A stretch of DNA of 64,000 bases from Siphlonurus alternatus (GCA_949825025.1 OX463787.1:2294001-2358000); one strand, 5' to 3'; shown: positions 32,837-44,391, counted from the first letter of the stretch. Program-made: numbers and translations. The notes: generated by a model from the sequence alone, not told the origin.

Positions 32837-35800
32837 GGTATAACCTGAGAATTTGTCTGTCAAGGTCAAGAGGCGTGGCTATAGTGGCAACAGATGGTGA
32901 CATCAATATGTTTTTAAATAACTTAGATATACTGTTAGATGCACTAGAAAAAGAGTACAAACAAATTCTTTGCTGTGGTGATTTTAATTTGAATTTTTTA
33001 ACTGTTAATATAAATGTTTCTCAATGTATAGATATATTTCAATCATATAATTTAGTACAAACTGTTCATTGTCCAACTAGAATTTATAAGTCATCCAGTA
33101 CCTGTATAGATAACATTTTCACAAATATACAAGACTGTAAATCTAATGTAATTGAGCATTCACTATCTGATCATAAGGGAATTGTTTGCAAATTAAATTT
33201 AAAAATTAAAAATGAAAAAATATTAATGAAAAAGAGAATAAATATTAATGAACTGGCAATATCTAAATGTAAAAACGATTTTTTTAATGTTGATTGGGGA
33301 ATAAATTTAAGTCATTCAAATCATAATTTATTTAATAATGTTCAAATGATTCTGCAACAAATTTTTGATTTTCACTTTCCTATTCTCAATAAATATATTT
33401 TACCAAAACAAATAAAAATAGACTGGATGGATGATAACTGTGAGTACCATAAAAACTTAACCAAATTATATTTTGACAGGCATCGAGACGATCTTGGAAA
33501 TTTAACTTTCAAAGAAAATTATTTACGCCAAAAAGAGATTTATCATTATGTTTTGCAAAATACCATAAAAAAAAGTAATTCCAGCAAATTAGCAAATGCA
33601 AAAAATAAATCAAAAGAAATGTGGAAAATAATTAATCAAAATTCAAATTACAAAGGAAAAAAGAATTCAGATATTACTGAAATGTACACTGATGAGCATA
33701 AAACAACACATACTTCAAATAAGCATAAAATAGCACATATATTTAAAAAAATTTTTTATAAATGCACCTAAAATTGTTCATTCTAATATAAACGGTTCAA
33801 ATTCTCAAAAGAATTCAAAATTCATAAAACCAATAATAAATAATAAAGACACTTTTTTCCTTTCTCCAGTCTCTCCAAGTGAAGTAAAGAAATTAATTTA
33901 TAATCTATCAGATTCAAATGCAAATGATGTAAATTATATGTCTCCTAATTTATTTAAAAAATTTGCACATGAGCTTGCTATACCTCTGTCTCAAATAATT
34001 AATGATTGTTTTTCAAAAGGATATTTTCCATCTGAGCTTAAAATCAGTAAAATAATACCAATATTTAAAAATGGGGATAAAAAAGACCCAAATAATTACA
34101 GACCTATAGCAATTCTCCCAGTAATATCTAAAATATTTGAACGGGCAATTTATAATAGACTCGTTAAATTTTTTAAACAAAGTGATATTTTTAATAAAAC
34201 CCAGCACGGGTTTGTTCGTGATAAGTCAACAATTACAGCTCTCTTTGAGTTTGTAGAAAAAACCCTTAAATGTCTGGATCATAAAGAAAATGTTTTTGGT
34301 CTCTTTCTGGATTTGTCAAAAGCTTTTGATTGTGTTGACCATGTTATATTGTTAAGTAAACTTGAAAAATATGGTATACGAGGTATTCCACTGGAATTAT
34401 TAAAAAGTTTTTTGTCAGATCGACAACAATATGTCTCACTAAATTCCAATAATGGTGAAGTAAAATCAGAATTATTATATAATTCTATTGGTTTTGGACA
34501 GGGTACAATTTTGGGTCCCCTTTTGTTCATTGTATACGTCAATGATTTAATTATTAATAATGGTAGTATTGATGTAGTACAGTTTGCCGATGATACGAGT
34601 TTCAAAATTAGTAACTCAAACTCTAACGAACTTATTCAAATTACAAATGACCTCATATTGGAGGTAAATTCCTGGTTTGAGTCCAACAAGTTGAAACTTA
34701 ATGCATCCAAAACTAATTTAATCAATTTTCAATTAATAGATAATAATGTTAATTTGCAAAATGAAATCAAATGTGGGGACGAGTTCATACAATTTACAGA
34801 CCAAACAAAATTACTTGGTGTTGTAATAGATAAAAATCTAAAATGGAACCACCATATAAATCAGTTGTGTGCAAAATTGTCTCGAGCTCTTTTTGCTATA
34901 AGACGTCTCAGGGATTCCATAGATATGTCAATGTTAAAAAATGTATATTACGCATATTTTCACTCGATTTTATCTTATGGAATCGAAATATGGGGTCATA
35001 CTAATCAATGTCTAATGTCGCGTGTGTTTAAGCTGCAAAAAAGCGCTATTAGAATATTAGCTGGTGTCCCTGCGGGGACAAGTTGTAAAGAAATATTCAA
35101 GGATTTAGACATTTTACCTGTTCCTGCACTGTACATTTCAAGGGTATTGATCTTTGTGAAAAAAAATCCACATTATTTTGCTCATTGTAAGCTTACTCAT
35201 ATGTATAACACAAGACACAAAAATATGTTAGCCCTTGAATATCATAGAACGTCTGCTTACGAGAAAGGTCTCATGTACTCAGCCCAATTGTTTTATAATG
35301 GTTTACCTGAAGATATTAAAAGTGAAGAAAATATTTTTACATACAAGAAGAAAGTGAAGTGTTACTTGTTTTTAAGGAATGTGTATAAGATTGACGATTT
35401 TTTCAAGAAAGACTGAATATTTATTAAAATTGTAAAGTGCTTTGTAATTAATGATGTATTGTTGACTTGTCTTTAAGAAAGATTAAAAAAAAAAATAAAA
35501 TAAATACACTGTTTGCATTGGAATGAGCTTAAATTTTTAGGAGGGGGTGGTGACAACAGTCCTTGAGAACGTTGCCACATTTCTCATCACATATAGGAAA
35601 CGATCATCGCCACGGTTCAAAATATATGAAAACAATTCAGAAAAATAGTCCAAAAAATTAGGCTTTAGTAAAAAAAAAAGTAAAAGAATCTGTTGTATAG
35701 TTTTTTTGCAATGCTAATTAACAAATTTAACATTGGAAGGATACAAAATTCTCATTTAAATAAATTAATTATAATTAAACCAACGGTTAAAAAATTCCGA

Positions 35801-35901
35801 AAAAATTCAGAGCTAATTTGACGATTGTTGTGAGTCCACCAAATTAATTTGAAGAAAATCTGTTGTAGCGAATTCTTCGTCCAAATTTCTCAGGTTAAGC
35901 C
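32837..35901 (+). mobile_element. 450-bp TTAA-type MITE, copy 2, split by a LINE
   Basis: TTAA at 32,833-32,836 and 35,902-35,905 flank a copy that reads GGTATAACCTGAGAATTTG at the left and CTCAGGTTAAGCC at the right. It is interrupted at about 32,893, within GTGGCAACA, by the LINE and resumes at 35,507 with CACTGTTTGCATTGG. Comparison with copy 1 shows the uninterrupted junction. Confidence 0.85.
32893..35506 (+). mobile_element. 5'-truncated Jockey/CR1-like LINE
   Basis: The element keeps the C-terminal part of an AP-type endonuclease (C-C-G-D-F-N-L at about 32,970 and S-D-H-K-G-I-V at about 33,170). After about 200 aa it has a reverse transcriptase at 33,938-35,416. RT landmarks are N-Y-R-P-I-A-I-L-P, L-D-L-S-K-A-F-D, G-Q-G-T-I-L-G-P-L-L-F and F-A-D-D-T, so the catalytic aspartates are intact. 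The C-terminus has Y-N-T-R-H-K and L-P-E-D-I-K. The two reading frames are separated by a 1-nt shift in an A/T run near 33,750. The 5' end lacks ORF1 and the start of the endonuclease. It ends in an AAAATAAAATAAATA tail. It could encode active RT, but the element as a whole is dead on arrival. Confidence 0.9.
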
Positions 35902-36007
35902 TTAAAAAGGGGATATTTGCTCTGATGGGGCAATTACCCCATTGCAATGTAAATGTTATTTAGTTTTGAGCATTATTTACATGCAATATGGACAGATAAT
36001 GAAAGAC

Positions 36008-36210
36008 TATAAAGCCGGTATTACACGATACAAATACAATTTTTCTGATTATTGCATACAATTTTTCCTTACAAGAAAATTTCATCTCCATACAAACAAA
36101 TGGAGTTCAAGTTTTCTTGTAATGTAAGGAAAAATTGTATTCAATAGTGAGAAAAATTGTATCGTGTAATCATGAAGAATACATTTCATGCGTGTAATAC
36201 CGGCTTAAGA
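36008..36210. mobile_element. Palindromic MITE, family 4
   Basis: It pairs GCCGGTATTACACGATACAA with its complement at 36,150-36,205 and has CTCCATACAAACAAATGGAG at the centre. A second TAATACCGGCTTA end and a T-run follow. Confidence 0.85.
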
Positions 36211-36379
36211 TTTTTTTTTTTTTTTTTTTTTCTTTAATGTAAATAATAAATATTTGACTTGTACAGTTCTACGAGGAACCAATAAGAAATCAATCTTGAC
36301 ATAACGCTTACAATGATCGATTGGAACGAGTCCAAGTAAAGTTTTGATACATAAATTTTTACACAATAAAAATAACATA

Positions 36380-36836
36380 ACTGCTTCTTTCGACGAAGTT
36401 GATAATGTTTTGTGCTCCACTGTATCGCAGTGCTCTTGAGTCAAACGAACGCTAATCCAAGGAATGTACATCTTACAAATCTCACACACATATATTTTTT
36501 CACTTTCATTGTAAGATATACCTTCCTTTTTAAACTGTTCCATTAGTTCATTGGCTAACTGTATTTCATCAGTTTCATTATTGATATCATGGGTGGTATT
36601 CACGAAGCGTTTTTCTTACCTGGAATAAAAAACTCTATTGGATTGTCAACTTGCTTCGAGCTATAATTTGGTTTAATTACTCTAACATATCGTAATAAAA
36701 AATAATAATTAACGGATGGAAACTGCTCGACAGCTTCTTTTAGTGAGGAATCACCTGTTAAAACCAACAAGATAATCGTTCTTACAACGTTTTATGGCGA
36801 CTTCGTAGGATTCTTTTACCTTTTTTTTTTCCACAT
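36380..36836 (-). pseudogene. psqZ-8, decayed cassette
   Basis: Similarity to psqZ-9 and -10 runs from about 36,836 to 36,380 in at least three frames. S-Y-E-V-A-I-K-R-C-K-N-D-Y is followed by a small deletion and shift. Then comes V-L-T-G-D-S-S-L-K-E-A-V-E-Q-F ... Y-F-L-L-R-Y-V-R, and after another shift A-N-E-L-M-E-Q-F-K-K-E-G-I-S-Y with the finger C-E-I-C...H-C-D-T-V-E-H. There is no phase-1 donor after the finger. A good donor CCAG|GTAAGAAA at 36,619 directly after the HTH half is phase 1 in its local frame and could yield an HTH-only product, but the upstream shifts make this doubtful. No class-2 motif was found upstream. Confidence 0.7.
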
Positions 36837-37312
36837 GTCTATGACTTTTATCAAAAATACAATGACCTCATAATTTGTTTATCCGAAATTTATTTCACTG
36901 CACAAGAAACAGCAACAAAACCCGTGACCTTCCCGCACTGCCAAACAAATAACACTGCATGCATTGCCATGCAAGCCAGTAGGGAGAAGCGTGCACCCGC
37001 GTTGGCGTTACCATAGTGTCTTAGCGTCAAAGACAAGAAATTCTGGGAAATAGAAAAAAAAAGGAGGGAAGAGGCCAATAGATAGATGGTCATTTGCATC
37101 CCTCACCCCCACCGTGTAGACGTTTCCGGCCGAGGTCTGACACATGTGACAAATTCCAAGGCAGAAAATTTATGTTTATTGTATTATATCTTTCTATGAT
37201 ATTAATATCGTCAATAACAAGAGTATTATATTAATACTAGAGGAATTATAGATTATAATTTCGTAATATAATGCTTCAAAATCATAAATAAAATAATATT
37301 TTAACCCTTAAA

Positions 37313-37350
37313 TAAATATAAATAAATAAATAAATAAATAAATAAATGAA

Positions 37351-37393
<43 letters not shown>

Positions 37394-37394
37394 A
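37313..37394. repeat. (AAAT)n microsatellite
   Basis: About 20 AAAT/TAAA units with one interruption (GAAT) near 37,347. Confidence 0.95.
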
Positions 37395-37424
37395 GACGCG
37401 CAACTACTAAAATTGTCATGGGTA

Positions 37425-37745
37425 ATGGAGTATTGTCCTCAATTTTTTTTATTGCAGAAATGGATAGAGGGTGCAAAGTTATGCTACCCTGATTTTTTTC
37501 AGATTTTTTAGAGCCCGGGAACTATTTTTAAAAAATTATTGAAAGTTATTTTTGTGACGTCACGAGACGCCGCTCCTTAAGAAAAAGATAGGACTTGTCG
37601 CCGCGTGACGTCACAAAAAGGACTTTCAATAATTTTTTAAAAATACTTCCCAGTCTCTAAAAAATCTGAAAAAAATCAAGGTAGCATAACTTTGCACGCT
37701 CTATCCATTTCTGCAATAAAAAAAATTGAGGACAATACTCCATTG
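37425..37745. mobile_element. Palindromic MITE, family 2
   Basis: AATGGAGTATTGTCCTCAAT at the left is mirrored by ATTGAGGACAATACTCCATT at the right. The core holds GTGACGTCACGAGACGCCGC and CGCGTGACGTCAC. A shorter copy with a deleted centre lies at 47,427-47,627. Confidence 0.9.
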
Positions 37746-37962
37746 TAATCATTTTTTTCCCCGACATATATTCAAACTGTATTTTTAGTGAAATTTCCAG
37801 GTGACAAATTTAATTCTTAAAATGAATTAAAAATTTTGCAATAAAAAAATTACACCAAATTACAAGCATCATTCAAAACAAAGAAAAATATTCAACCTTT
37901 CTCATGTTTCCTTATTTTATTTATATATTCGTTAATGTAAATCTTTATGTAGTTATGATAAT

Positions 37963-38252
37963 GAGATATTAGAATGTAAAAATTTTAGTGTGGATTTTTT
38001 CAGATTTTTTTGAGACCAGGAACTATTTTTAAAAAATTATTGAAAGTCTATTTTATGACGTCACGGGCGGCACCGCCTTATCCTTTTCTTAATTAAGGAG
38101 TGCCGCCCGTGACGTCATCAAAATAAACTTTCAATAATTTTTTAAAAATAGTTCCTGGTCTCAGAAAAATCTGAAAAAATTCACAGTACCATATTTTTAC
38201 CACTTCTTTCGATTTAGTCACTAAAATTTTTACCACATTCTAATATCTCATT
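37963..38252. mobile_element. Palindromic MITE, family 3
   Basis: GAGATATTAGAATGTAAAAA and its complement form the ends, with ATGACGTCACGGGCGGCACC in the core. It is the same family as 27,648-27,968 and lies 220 bp from the family-2 copy. Confidence 0.9.
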
Positions 38253-38524
38253 TACTCCAAGTAAAAAAATGAAAATAAAAAAGTTGTTGATTTTAAAAAA
38301 TATTAATGTATGCATATATAATATAATTGTTATAATTTTATACATTATATAGACCTATGTTCAATAAATAAAATTATGATTTCGTTTGAATGACCGCAGC
38401 AGTCATTCATGCTATTTTTCAAAAAGGATAAATATATATCTAATGTATAACATTCTCCGTTCTATTCCTCCATGCTACACATTATATCAATGCTTTAAAT
38501 GCATACAAAAATTAGGATAAATAT

Positions 38525-38890
38525 TTATTTTATGTAACAAGAGATACACCCCAATGAGCTTGAAGCTCGAGGTGGGGGTAGGAATAACGGATGGAAATGA
38601 TGAAAGCCACGACCTGTTACTTGTCCCAGCATTCACTGAGGTGAGACTGAGGGAACGGTGGGAAACCTCAGTCAGGAAGGACACCTCTACTTTTTATCAA
38701 TGGACCAAAGTGATATCCAAAGTCTGGAGAACCAAACACAAGTGCATCACTGCACTGGGTGGAAAGCGAAATGAATTTACCCCAGGATGGGAGCTTTGTG
38801 ATTTTTACTTGAAACGGTCGGTCAATCACCCATCCAACTACTAACCACGCTCGACGTTGCTTGACTTTGGTGATCTAACGAGAATCATTC
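38525..38890 (-). mobile_element. 5S rRNA-derived SINE, near full length
   Basis: On the - strand the head reads TTCTCGTTAGATCACCAAAG then TCAAGCAACGTCGAGCGTGG and TTAGTAGTTGGATGGGTGA. This is a nearly intact 5S rRNA internal control region. The body has ATGCACTTGTG, CTCCAGACTTTGGATATC, GAGGTGTCCTTCCTGACTGA and GAATGCTGGGACAAGTAAC. The tail ends near 38,530 in TGTATCTCTTGTTACA. It is the best copy in the window, of the SINE3 type. Confidence 0.85.
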
Positions 38891-39679
38891 AATGCACTTG
38901 TGACACGCTAGGCTATTAATGGATTATCTACGCTCAAACTAAGCCTAATATTAATAAAATATCATGTAAGGAGCTCGCTAACTTGTTGAGTGTTTACTTT
39001 TTTTAACCACACATTGAATACACTGGCAATACCTCTTTAGAGAACGGTTAACTGTATAAAATGGATTATGCATAAACTATACATTAAATTATTAAAAATA
39101 ATAAATGTGATACCATTAATTGTTTGGACTATCATCAGAAGACACTAACGTCAAACATTCCCCCTTTTTTTTTTTTCTTCAATAAAATGCAGTAATAATT
39201 ATTTTCCAGTACAATGGAGGCTTCAAGTGATGCGCTTTCGCTGCGCAACTGTTTGTCGCTAAGGTCCATCTTGCACTTGAAAATGAAGCAAAGTGTTTTT
39301 TTAACTTTTCTCGGTTATAAATCAAGTAAAAAATCTAAATCTTGAATTATCTACTTTATTTTTTAGTTTGGACCAAAGTTCCGTAAAGGAATTATCCCTG
39401 AAAAATCTTATTCTTGGTGAAAAAACGAATTCACGTTTTTTTTTACATAGGTTTGGTATAGCGGGTGGGATCACCGAAAAATCAGCTGACTTGAAGCCTC
39501 TATTATTTCATTCAATGTATATTGATCGCAAAACATCTTTCCAAAAAAATACTGTCTGATATGCATAATTAATTGTCAAGAAGAGATTTCAAAATATTAG
39601 AATTGACACAGATAGAGGGGGACTAAACTAATGAATAACCTGATATAGATTTATTTAAAAATTATATAGTATCACATAC

Positions 39680-40136
39680 CGTCTACTTTTCTTTTTGACC
39701 TTCTGTGTCTCATTGTATCGCAGTGTTCTTGAGTTACACGAACATTACTCCACTGAATGTATTGTTTACAAATCTGACACACGTAAGTTTTTTCAACATC
39801 ATTGTAAGATATTCCTTCGTCTTTGAATTGTTCCATCAGTTTTTTTGCTACTTCTAAATCAGCTGCATCGTTGATTTCATATTTCTTTGACAGGTATAAA
39901 AACCTTTGTCTACTAGTTAATGAAGTTGGTTGATGAAAACCAACTCTCTTAAAGTAATAATCTGGATCAATCTCTTTAACATATCGACCTAAAAAATGTG
40001 ATGAAAGCACTTTTAGCATGGAAGTAGCTTTACTTACAGAATAACCGTCTGTTAAAACCAAGTGTCTAGCTGTATCATATTCATCCTTATAACGTACTAT
40101 AGAAGCTTCATAAGATAACTTCTCTTTTTTTCCCAT
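39680..40136 (-). CDS. psq-like HTH + C2H2-type finger cassette (psqZ-9)
   Basis: The ATG at 40,136 (M-G-K-K-E-K) gives 152 codons; upstream TTG codons in frame are not used as starts here. Y-K-D-E-Y-D-T-A-R-H-L-V-L-T-D-G opens the HTH, which has a longer spacer than psqZ-5 to -7 and ends L-G-R-Y-V-K-E-I-D-P-D-Y-Y. V-A-K-K-L-M-E-Q-F-K-D-E-G-I-S-Y leads to the finger C-Q-I-C...W...H-C-D-T-M-R-H (C-x2-C-x14-H-x5-H). A basic tail ends GACG|GTATGTGA, phase 1 (457 nt). A class-2 motif lies 140 bp upstream. It forms a close trio with psqZ-8 and psqZ-10. Confidence 0.82.
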
Positions 40137-40275
40137 TGCAACCGGTGAATGAGACTTCAATTAAACACAAAACACAAATTATGAACTTAAAAGTTAAGAA
40201 ACCAACACAGACTGCTTGTTCCCGCTCAGAATTTTGACAACAGCTGATCAATGTATTTTAAAGTTTTAGCATACT

Positions 40276-40290
40276 AGGCCATCTATTAGA
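40276..40290. promoter_or_regulatory. Shared upstream motif, class 2 (psqZ-9)
   Basis: AGGCCATCTATTAGAG, 140 bp 5' of the start codon. CAGCTGATCAATG lies at about 40,240. Confidence 0.5.
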
Positions 40291-40589
40291 GAAAGTAACA
40301 ACTATAATAAAATTTTATTAAAAAGTAAATTACAAATTAAAGACTGCATGTAATTAGTTTTTTTTTGTATTTACATAGATCAGAGACCATTATAATGAAT
40401 AAAATAATAATAATAATTGTTACAAATTTAATGATCGCCGCAGTTTCTTTTCATTCAATGCCATTTTTTAAAAATATATCTTAATATCTTAATGTGTATT
40501 CTCTGTTATATTCTCCCATGCTACATAATATTACAATGCTTTAAATACATACAAAAAAAAGTATGCTAAATATTGCTTTAGTTTTTATT

Positions 40590-40945
40590 ATTTTTTACAA
40601 GGAAACCGGTACACTCCTAAGAGCTTGGAGCTCGAGGCGGCGTAATGACTAATGAGTAGGGATAAGAAAATGAAAGGATGTTGGCAACAGCCTGTTATGT
40701 GTCCCAGCATTTGCTGAGGTGAGACTGAGGAAACCGTGGAAAACCTCAGTTAGGACGGACACCTCTACTTTTTATCAATGGACCAAAGTGATGTCCAAAG
40801 CCTGGGGAACCACACACAAGTGCATCACTGCACTGGGTGGAAAGAGAGATGAATTTATCCCAGGGGGCGTGATTTTTAATTAAAATGGTCACCTATTCAA
40901 AAGTATTAACCACGCTCGACGTTGCTTAACTTTGGTGATGTAATG
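40590..40945 (-). mobile_element. 5S rRNA-derived SINE
   Basis: In - orientation it has ATCACCAAAGTTAAGCAACG, TCGAGCGTGGTTAATACTT and the same body as 38,525-38,890, including GCACTTGTGTGTGG. Flanking sequence beyond both copies (ATTATTAATGGAT..., TTGTTGAGTGTTTAC) is also shared, so the two SINEs and about 300 bp of flank were duplicated together. Confidence 0.85.
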
Positions 40946-41649
40946 AGAATCGTTCAATGCACTTGTGACACAGTAGATTATTAATGGATAATCTACACCA
41001 TATAATAAAGAATACTATCTACGCTCAAACTAAGTCTATTAATAATATCATGTAAGGAGCTTGCTAAAACTTGTTGAGTGTTTACTGTTTATTTTGTTTA
41101 TTACTGTACATTTTTAACCATGCATTGAATAAACTGACAATACCTCTTTAGACAACGGTTAACTGTATAAAATGGATAGTGCATAAACTATACATTAAAT
41201 TATTAAAAATAATAAATATGGTACCATTAATTGTTTTGACTATCATCATCAGTAGACATTGACGTCAAACATTCCTGTTTGCCAATAAAATGATAATTAT
41301 TTTCAAGTACCGGTAAAACTAGACACAAAACAATTTTCATTTACTGTCAAGAAACCTTTCGAAAAATTTTTTGGGAGATTTCAAAAAGTTAGAACTGATA
41401 CAGATAGGAGGGGGGGGGAACATAGGACAAAAATATTAGACACTTGAGAAAGTAAGACGAATGCCATACATCTAATCATCTTCTGTACCCCCCTCTACCT
41501 CATGTATGCATTAATAATTTATGACCTGTAATTATAATTATGCTATGGTCTTATTTTGAAGGTAATTTGTTAGTTGCAATACGATAATTTAACAACATGA
41601 TTGGTTTAAATATAGAACAGATGCTGGTTGGTTTGCCCAAAGATAATAA

Positions 41650-41770
41650 GTCTGTTCGTAAATACACAATCAGAAAGAATCAATTATTTGTGACGAACTT
41701 TATGTTCCATGTACATAAGGTTTATCACAAATAATCGATTTTTTCTGATTGTGTATTTACGAACAGACCT
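41650..41770. mobile_element. 120-bp palindromic MITE
   Basis: GTCTGTTCGTAAATACACAA at the left is mirrored by TTGTGTATTTACGAACAGAC at the right, with TTATTTGTGA/TCACAAATAA inside. A single-arm relic is at about 28,206. Confidence 0.85.
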
Positions 41771-42298
41771 AATGTCATGTTGGCTAAAAACTCACAAAAC
41801 ACAGTGATGAACTGGACTGAGTCCCAATACATTTTTGTTACATTGGCTGCGGTTCGTATCCTGGTTGTGATGATAGTGATCTCAACTTTGAATTCACGAC
41901 AGCTGAATAATCTTAGTTGTGTACAGTCAAATAATTTAATATTCCCGCCGGAAGTGAGAGGTTTCTGTCCTTCCTATTTGCATTTGGAGTTTGAAATTTT
42001 ACAGACAGCTTTGCAATAAAAGAGGACTGACTTGTTTGCAAAAATATACAAATGGGACATAAACAGGAAGATCAGAAACTACTCATTTCCAGCTACTTTC
42101 GGCGGGAATTTCAAATAAATTTGACTGTAACAGATTTATTCTCAACCACAAAACTGTAAATTTTAGTCTGGGAATCTTCAGGTTTGACTGGCGGGGGTTG
42201 ACAACCATCACAACTAAGATAGGGACCGCTTCAAAAACAGACTGCATGCTGCTATAAATGAGCATAAAAAAAATGATTATGCATACATACGGACATAC

Positions 42299-42740
42299 CT
42301 GACTGTTTTGATGCTAATCTTTTGTGTTTCCGTAAAATACAGTGCAATTGAGTCGATTGAACATTACTCCACGGCATGTATATCTTACAAAACTCACACA
42401 CGTATGTTTTTTCACTTTCATTGTAATATATTCCTTCATCTTTGAACTGTTCCATTAGTTCTTTTGCTAAATTTAATTCAGATGTGTCATTGATTATATA
42501 TTTCTTTGACAAATATTTATTGCTAACTTGATTCGTGCAATAATTTGCATCCATTTCTCTAACATATCGTAATAAAAATGGATAATTAAGGCATGAAAAC
42601 CGCTGAACAGCTTTTTCTAAAGTAAAGCCATTATCAGTTAAAACTAAGTGCCTAGCTGCATCATACTCGTACCTAAAACGTTGTATAACAGCTGCGTAAT
42701 GTTCTGGATTATTCTTACATTTAATATTCTTTCTCCTCAT
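42299..42740 (-). CDS. psq-like HTH + C2H2-type finger cassette (psqZ-10)
   Basis: The ATG at 42,740 gives 147 codons. R-F-R-Y-E-Y-D-A-A-R-H-L-V-L-T-D-N-G starts the HTH, closed by L-L-R-Y-V-R-E-M-D-A-N-Y. L-A-K-E-L-M-E-Q-F-K-D-E-G precedes the finger C-E-F-C...W...H-C-I-L-R-K-H. The exon ends TCAG|GTATGTCC, phase 1 (442 nt), a better donor than the GTTCGTA type. A class-2 motif lies 180 bp upstream (ACGCCATCTATTGA). It is the rightmost, and so earliest in transcription order, of the ten related cassettes. Confidence 0.83.
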
Positions 42741-42919
42741 GGCTAACAGTACACGACACTCTAATTAAAAATGTAATTACCCTCTTACAATAAACTCGTC
42801 CACCGAAAGAATTTGCAATAACAACGTACGTGTTCAGAATTCAGAAGTGTTTTTTCTTCTCTCTCCCGCGCGCGAATGCAAACAAACAGTTGAATGTATT
42901 TTCAATTTTTTTGCATTGA

Positions 42920-42934
42920 AACGCCATCTATTGA
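42920..42934. promoter_or_regulatory. Shared upstream motif, class 2 (psqZ-10)
   Basis: AACGCCATCTATTGAAC, the best match to GCCATCTATTG. GCGCGCGAATGC lies some 40 bp nearer the gene. Confidence 0.55.
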
Positions 42935-43397
42935 ACATATTATCAACTAACATTTTCTTAATTTGAAGGAAAAAAATGATAAAAAATAATAATAATAATA
43001 ATAAAGTAAAAATTCAGGGGTGTTTCAAATAGATAAAAGAAAAATGTACATAATACATAATGGATAATACATTAAACTATATTAAAAATAGTAATTATAA
43101 TGCCAGGTACTGTAATAAAAATATTAACGTCAAACGTTCCTGTTTTTTTTTTTAATATATATTGTAATGATTTTTTTTAATTACTATTAGAGTGACACTA
43201 AAAGACACACAACTTTTGTTGTTTAAAAATAAATAAAAAACTTAAATTCTTACATGATATTGTCAGGAATATTTTAATTATAAAAAATAGTGGCAGGCTT
43301 ACACCAAGAAAATAATATATCTTTTAATCTTACTATTTGAGACTAGTATTTTTTTACTCTAAATCAACAGTAAATGTTAAACTTTCCTTTCTCTTCA

Positions 43398-43690
43398 CCA
43401 AAGTCTTCTGCTCGTTGTTAGTAAACAAAGTATTGTTGTGTAATGTCTGTCGCGTGAAAGGAAAAACATGGGACGATTGTTGATTTACATGTTAACTTAT
43501 GGAAAATGACCGTTAATTATGAAGTTGACACCGTTGCCTAGCGCCAACAATGCCATTACGTTCTCTGCTCTGGTGGCAAAATTAGGTACTACGTCGTCTC
43601 ATGTTTAACAATGAAAAAGGCTTCATGCGACAGACATTATAAACAATGTTTTGTTACAACCATTGTGCGAGTAGAAGACTTTGCTCTTCA
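43398..43690. mobile_element. Imperfect palindromic MITE
   Basis: AAAGTCTTCTGCTCGTTGTT and TAATGTCTGTCGCGTGAA at the left are matched by complements in CTTCATGCGACAGACATTAT and GCGAGTAGAAGACTTTG at the right. The centre is unpaired and non-coding. Confidence 0.75.
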
Positions 43691-43739
43691 CTAACAATAA
43701 TAATTTATTAAAAGGACAAACAATAAACACCTGAAGATA

Positions 43740-44385
43740 TTTTATTTTACGGTGCATCAAATAATTCCCCCAATACATTTGCCTAAAAAATGTAAATTGT
43801 TAGATAAGGACGATTAAAACGTTTGCCAACTGGGGTGGGATAAATTACTTTAGTTTTAGACCAAATAAAGGGGGGAGGGTGCACAAACCACAGGCAACTT
43901 TAAAAAAAATATATCAGTTTTATATAATACTGATAGCACGTCAATTTAAAAGATATTATTGCAACTCAAAGGTTCTTATTATCTGCTGACTCTATATAAC
44001 GGGCTTGCGGTAATCGTCAAACCTGTTACTATATATACATGACCTAGGTCACATTAAAATGATAATGTTTGAGAGCATAGCTCATAATCAGAAAATAGGA
44101 AGAGTCTAGGCTCCTTACAAAACCAACCATCAAAATAATATTATGATGTATGCAAACCAGACAGAATTTCATTAAATCTCTGATAACCAATATATAGGTT
44201 ATTATTTAGAAAAAAAAAATCATCAGAAGACCTTTCAAAGGCAGGAGATGTTTTCAAATCAATAGCTTTAAAACAATTCTAACATGGTGGCTCATGGGGA
44301 AAATTTCTCGATGGGGTTTACTTGAAGATTCGTCAAAATAATATATAATGTATGTAAACATGACCATTGTCTCTGCTAATCAGGT
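43740..44385. other. Spacer
   Basis: AT-rich sequence in which I see no gene or recognisable repeat. Confidence 0.3.
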
Positions 44386-44391
44386 ACTTAC

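Noticed and set aside
41777..42265. ORFs on both strands near 42 kb
   Set aside because: They sit on a weak inverted repeat (GCCGGAAGTG/CGGCGGGAAT region) with no domain; probably a decayed MITE.
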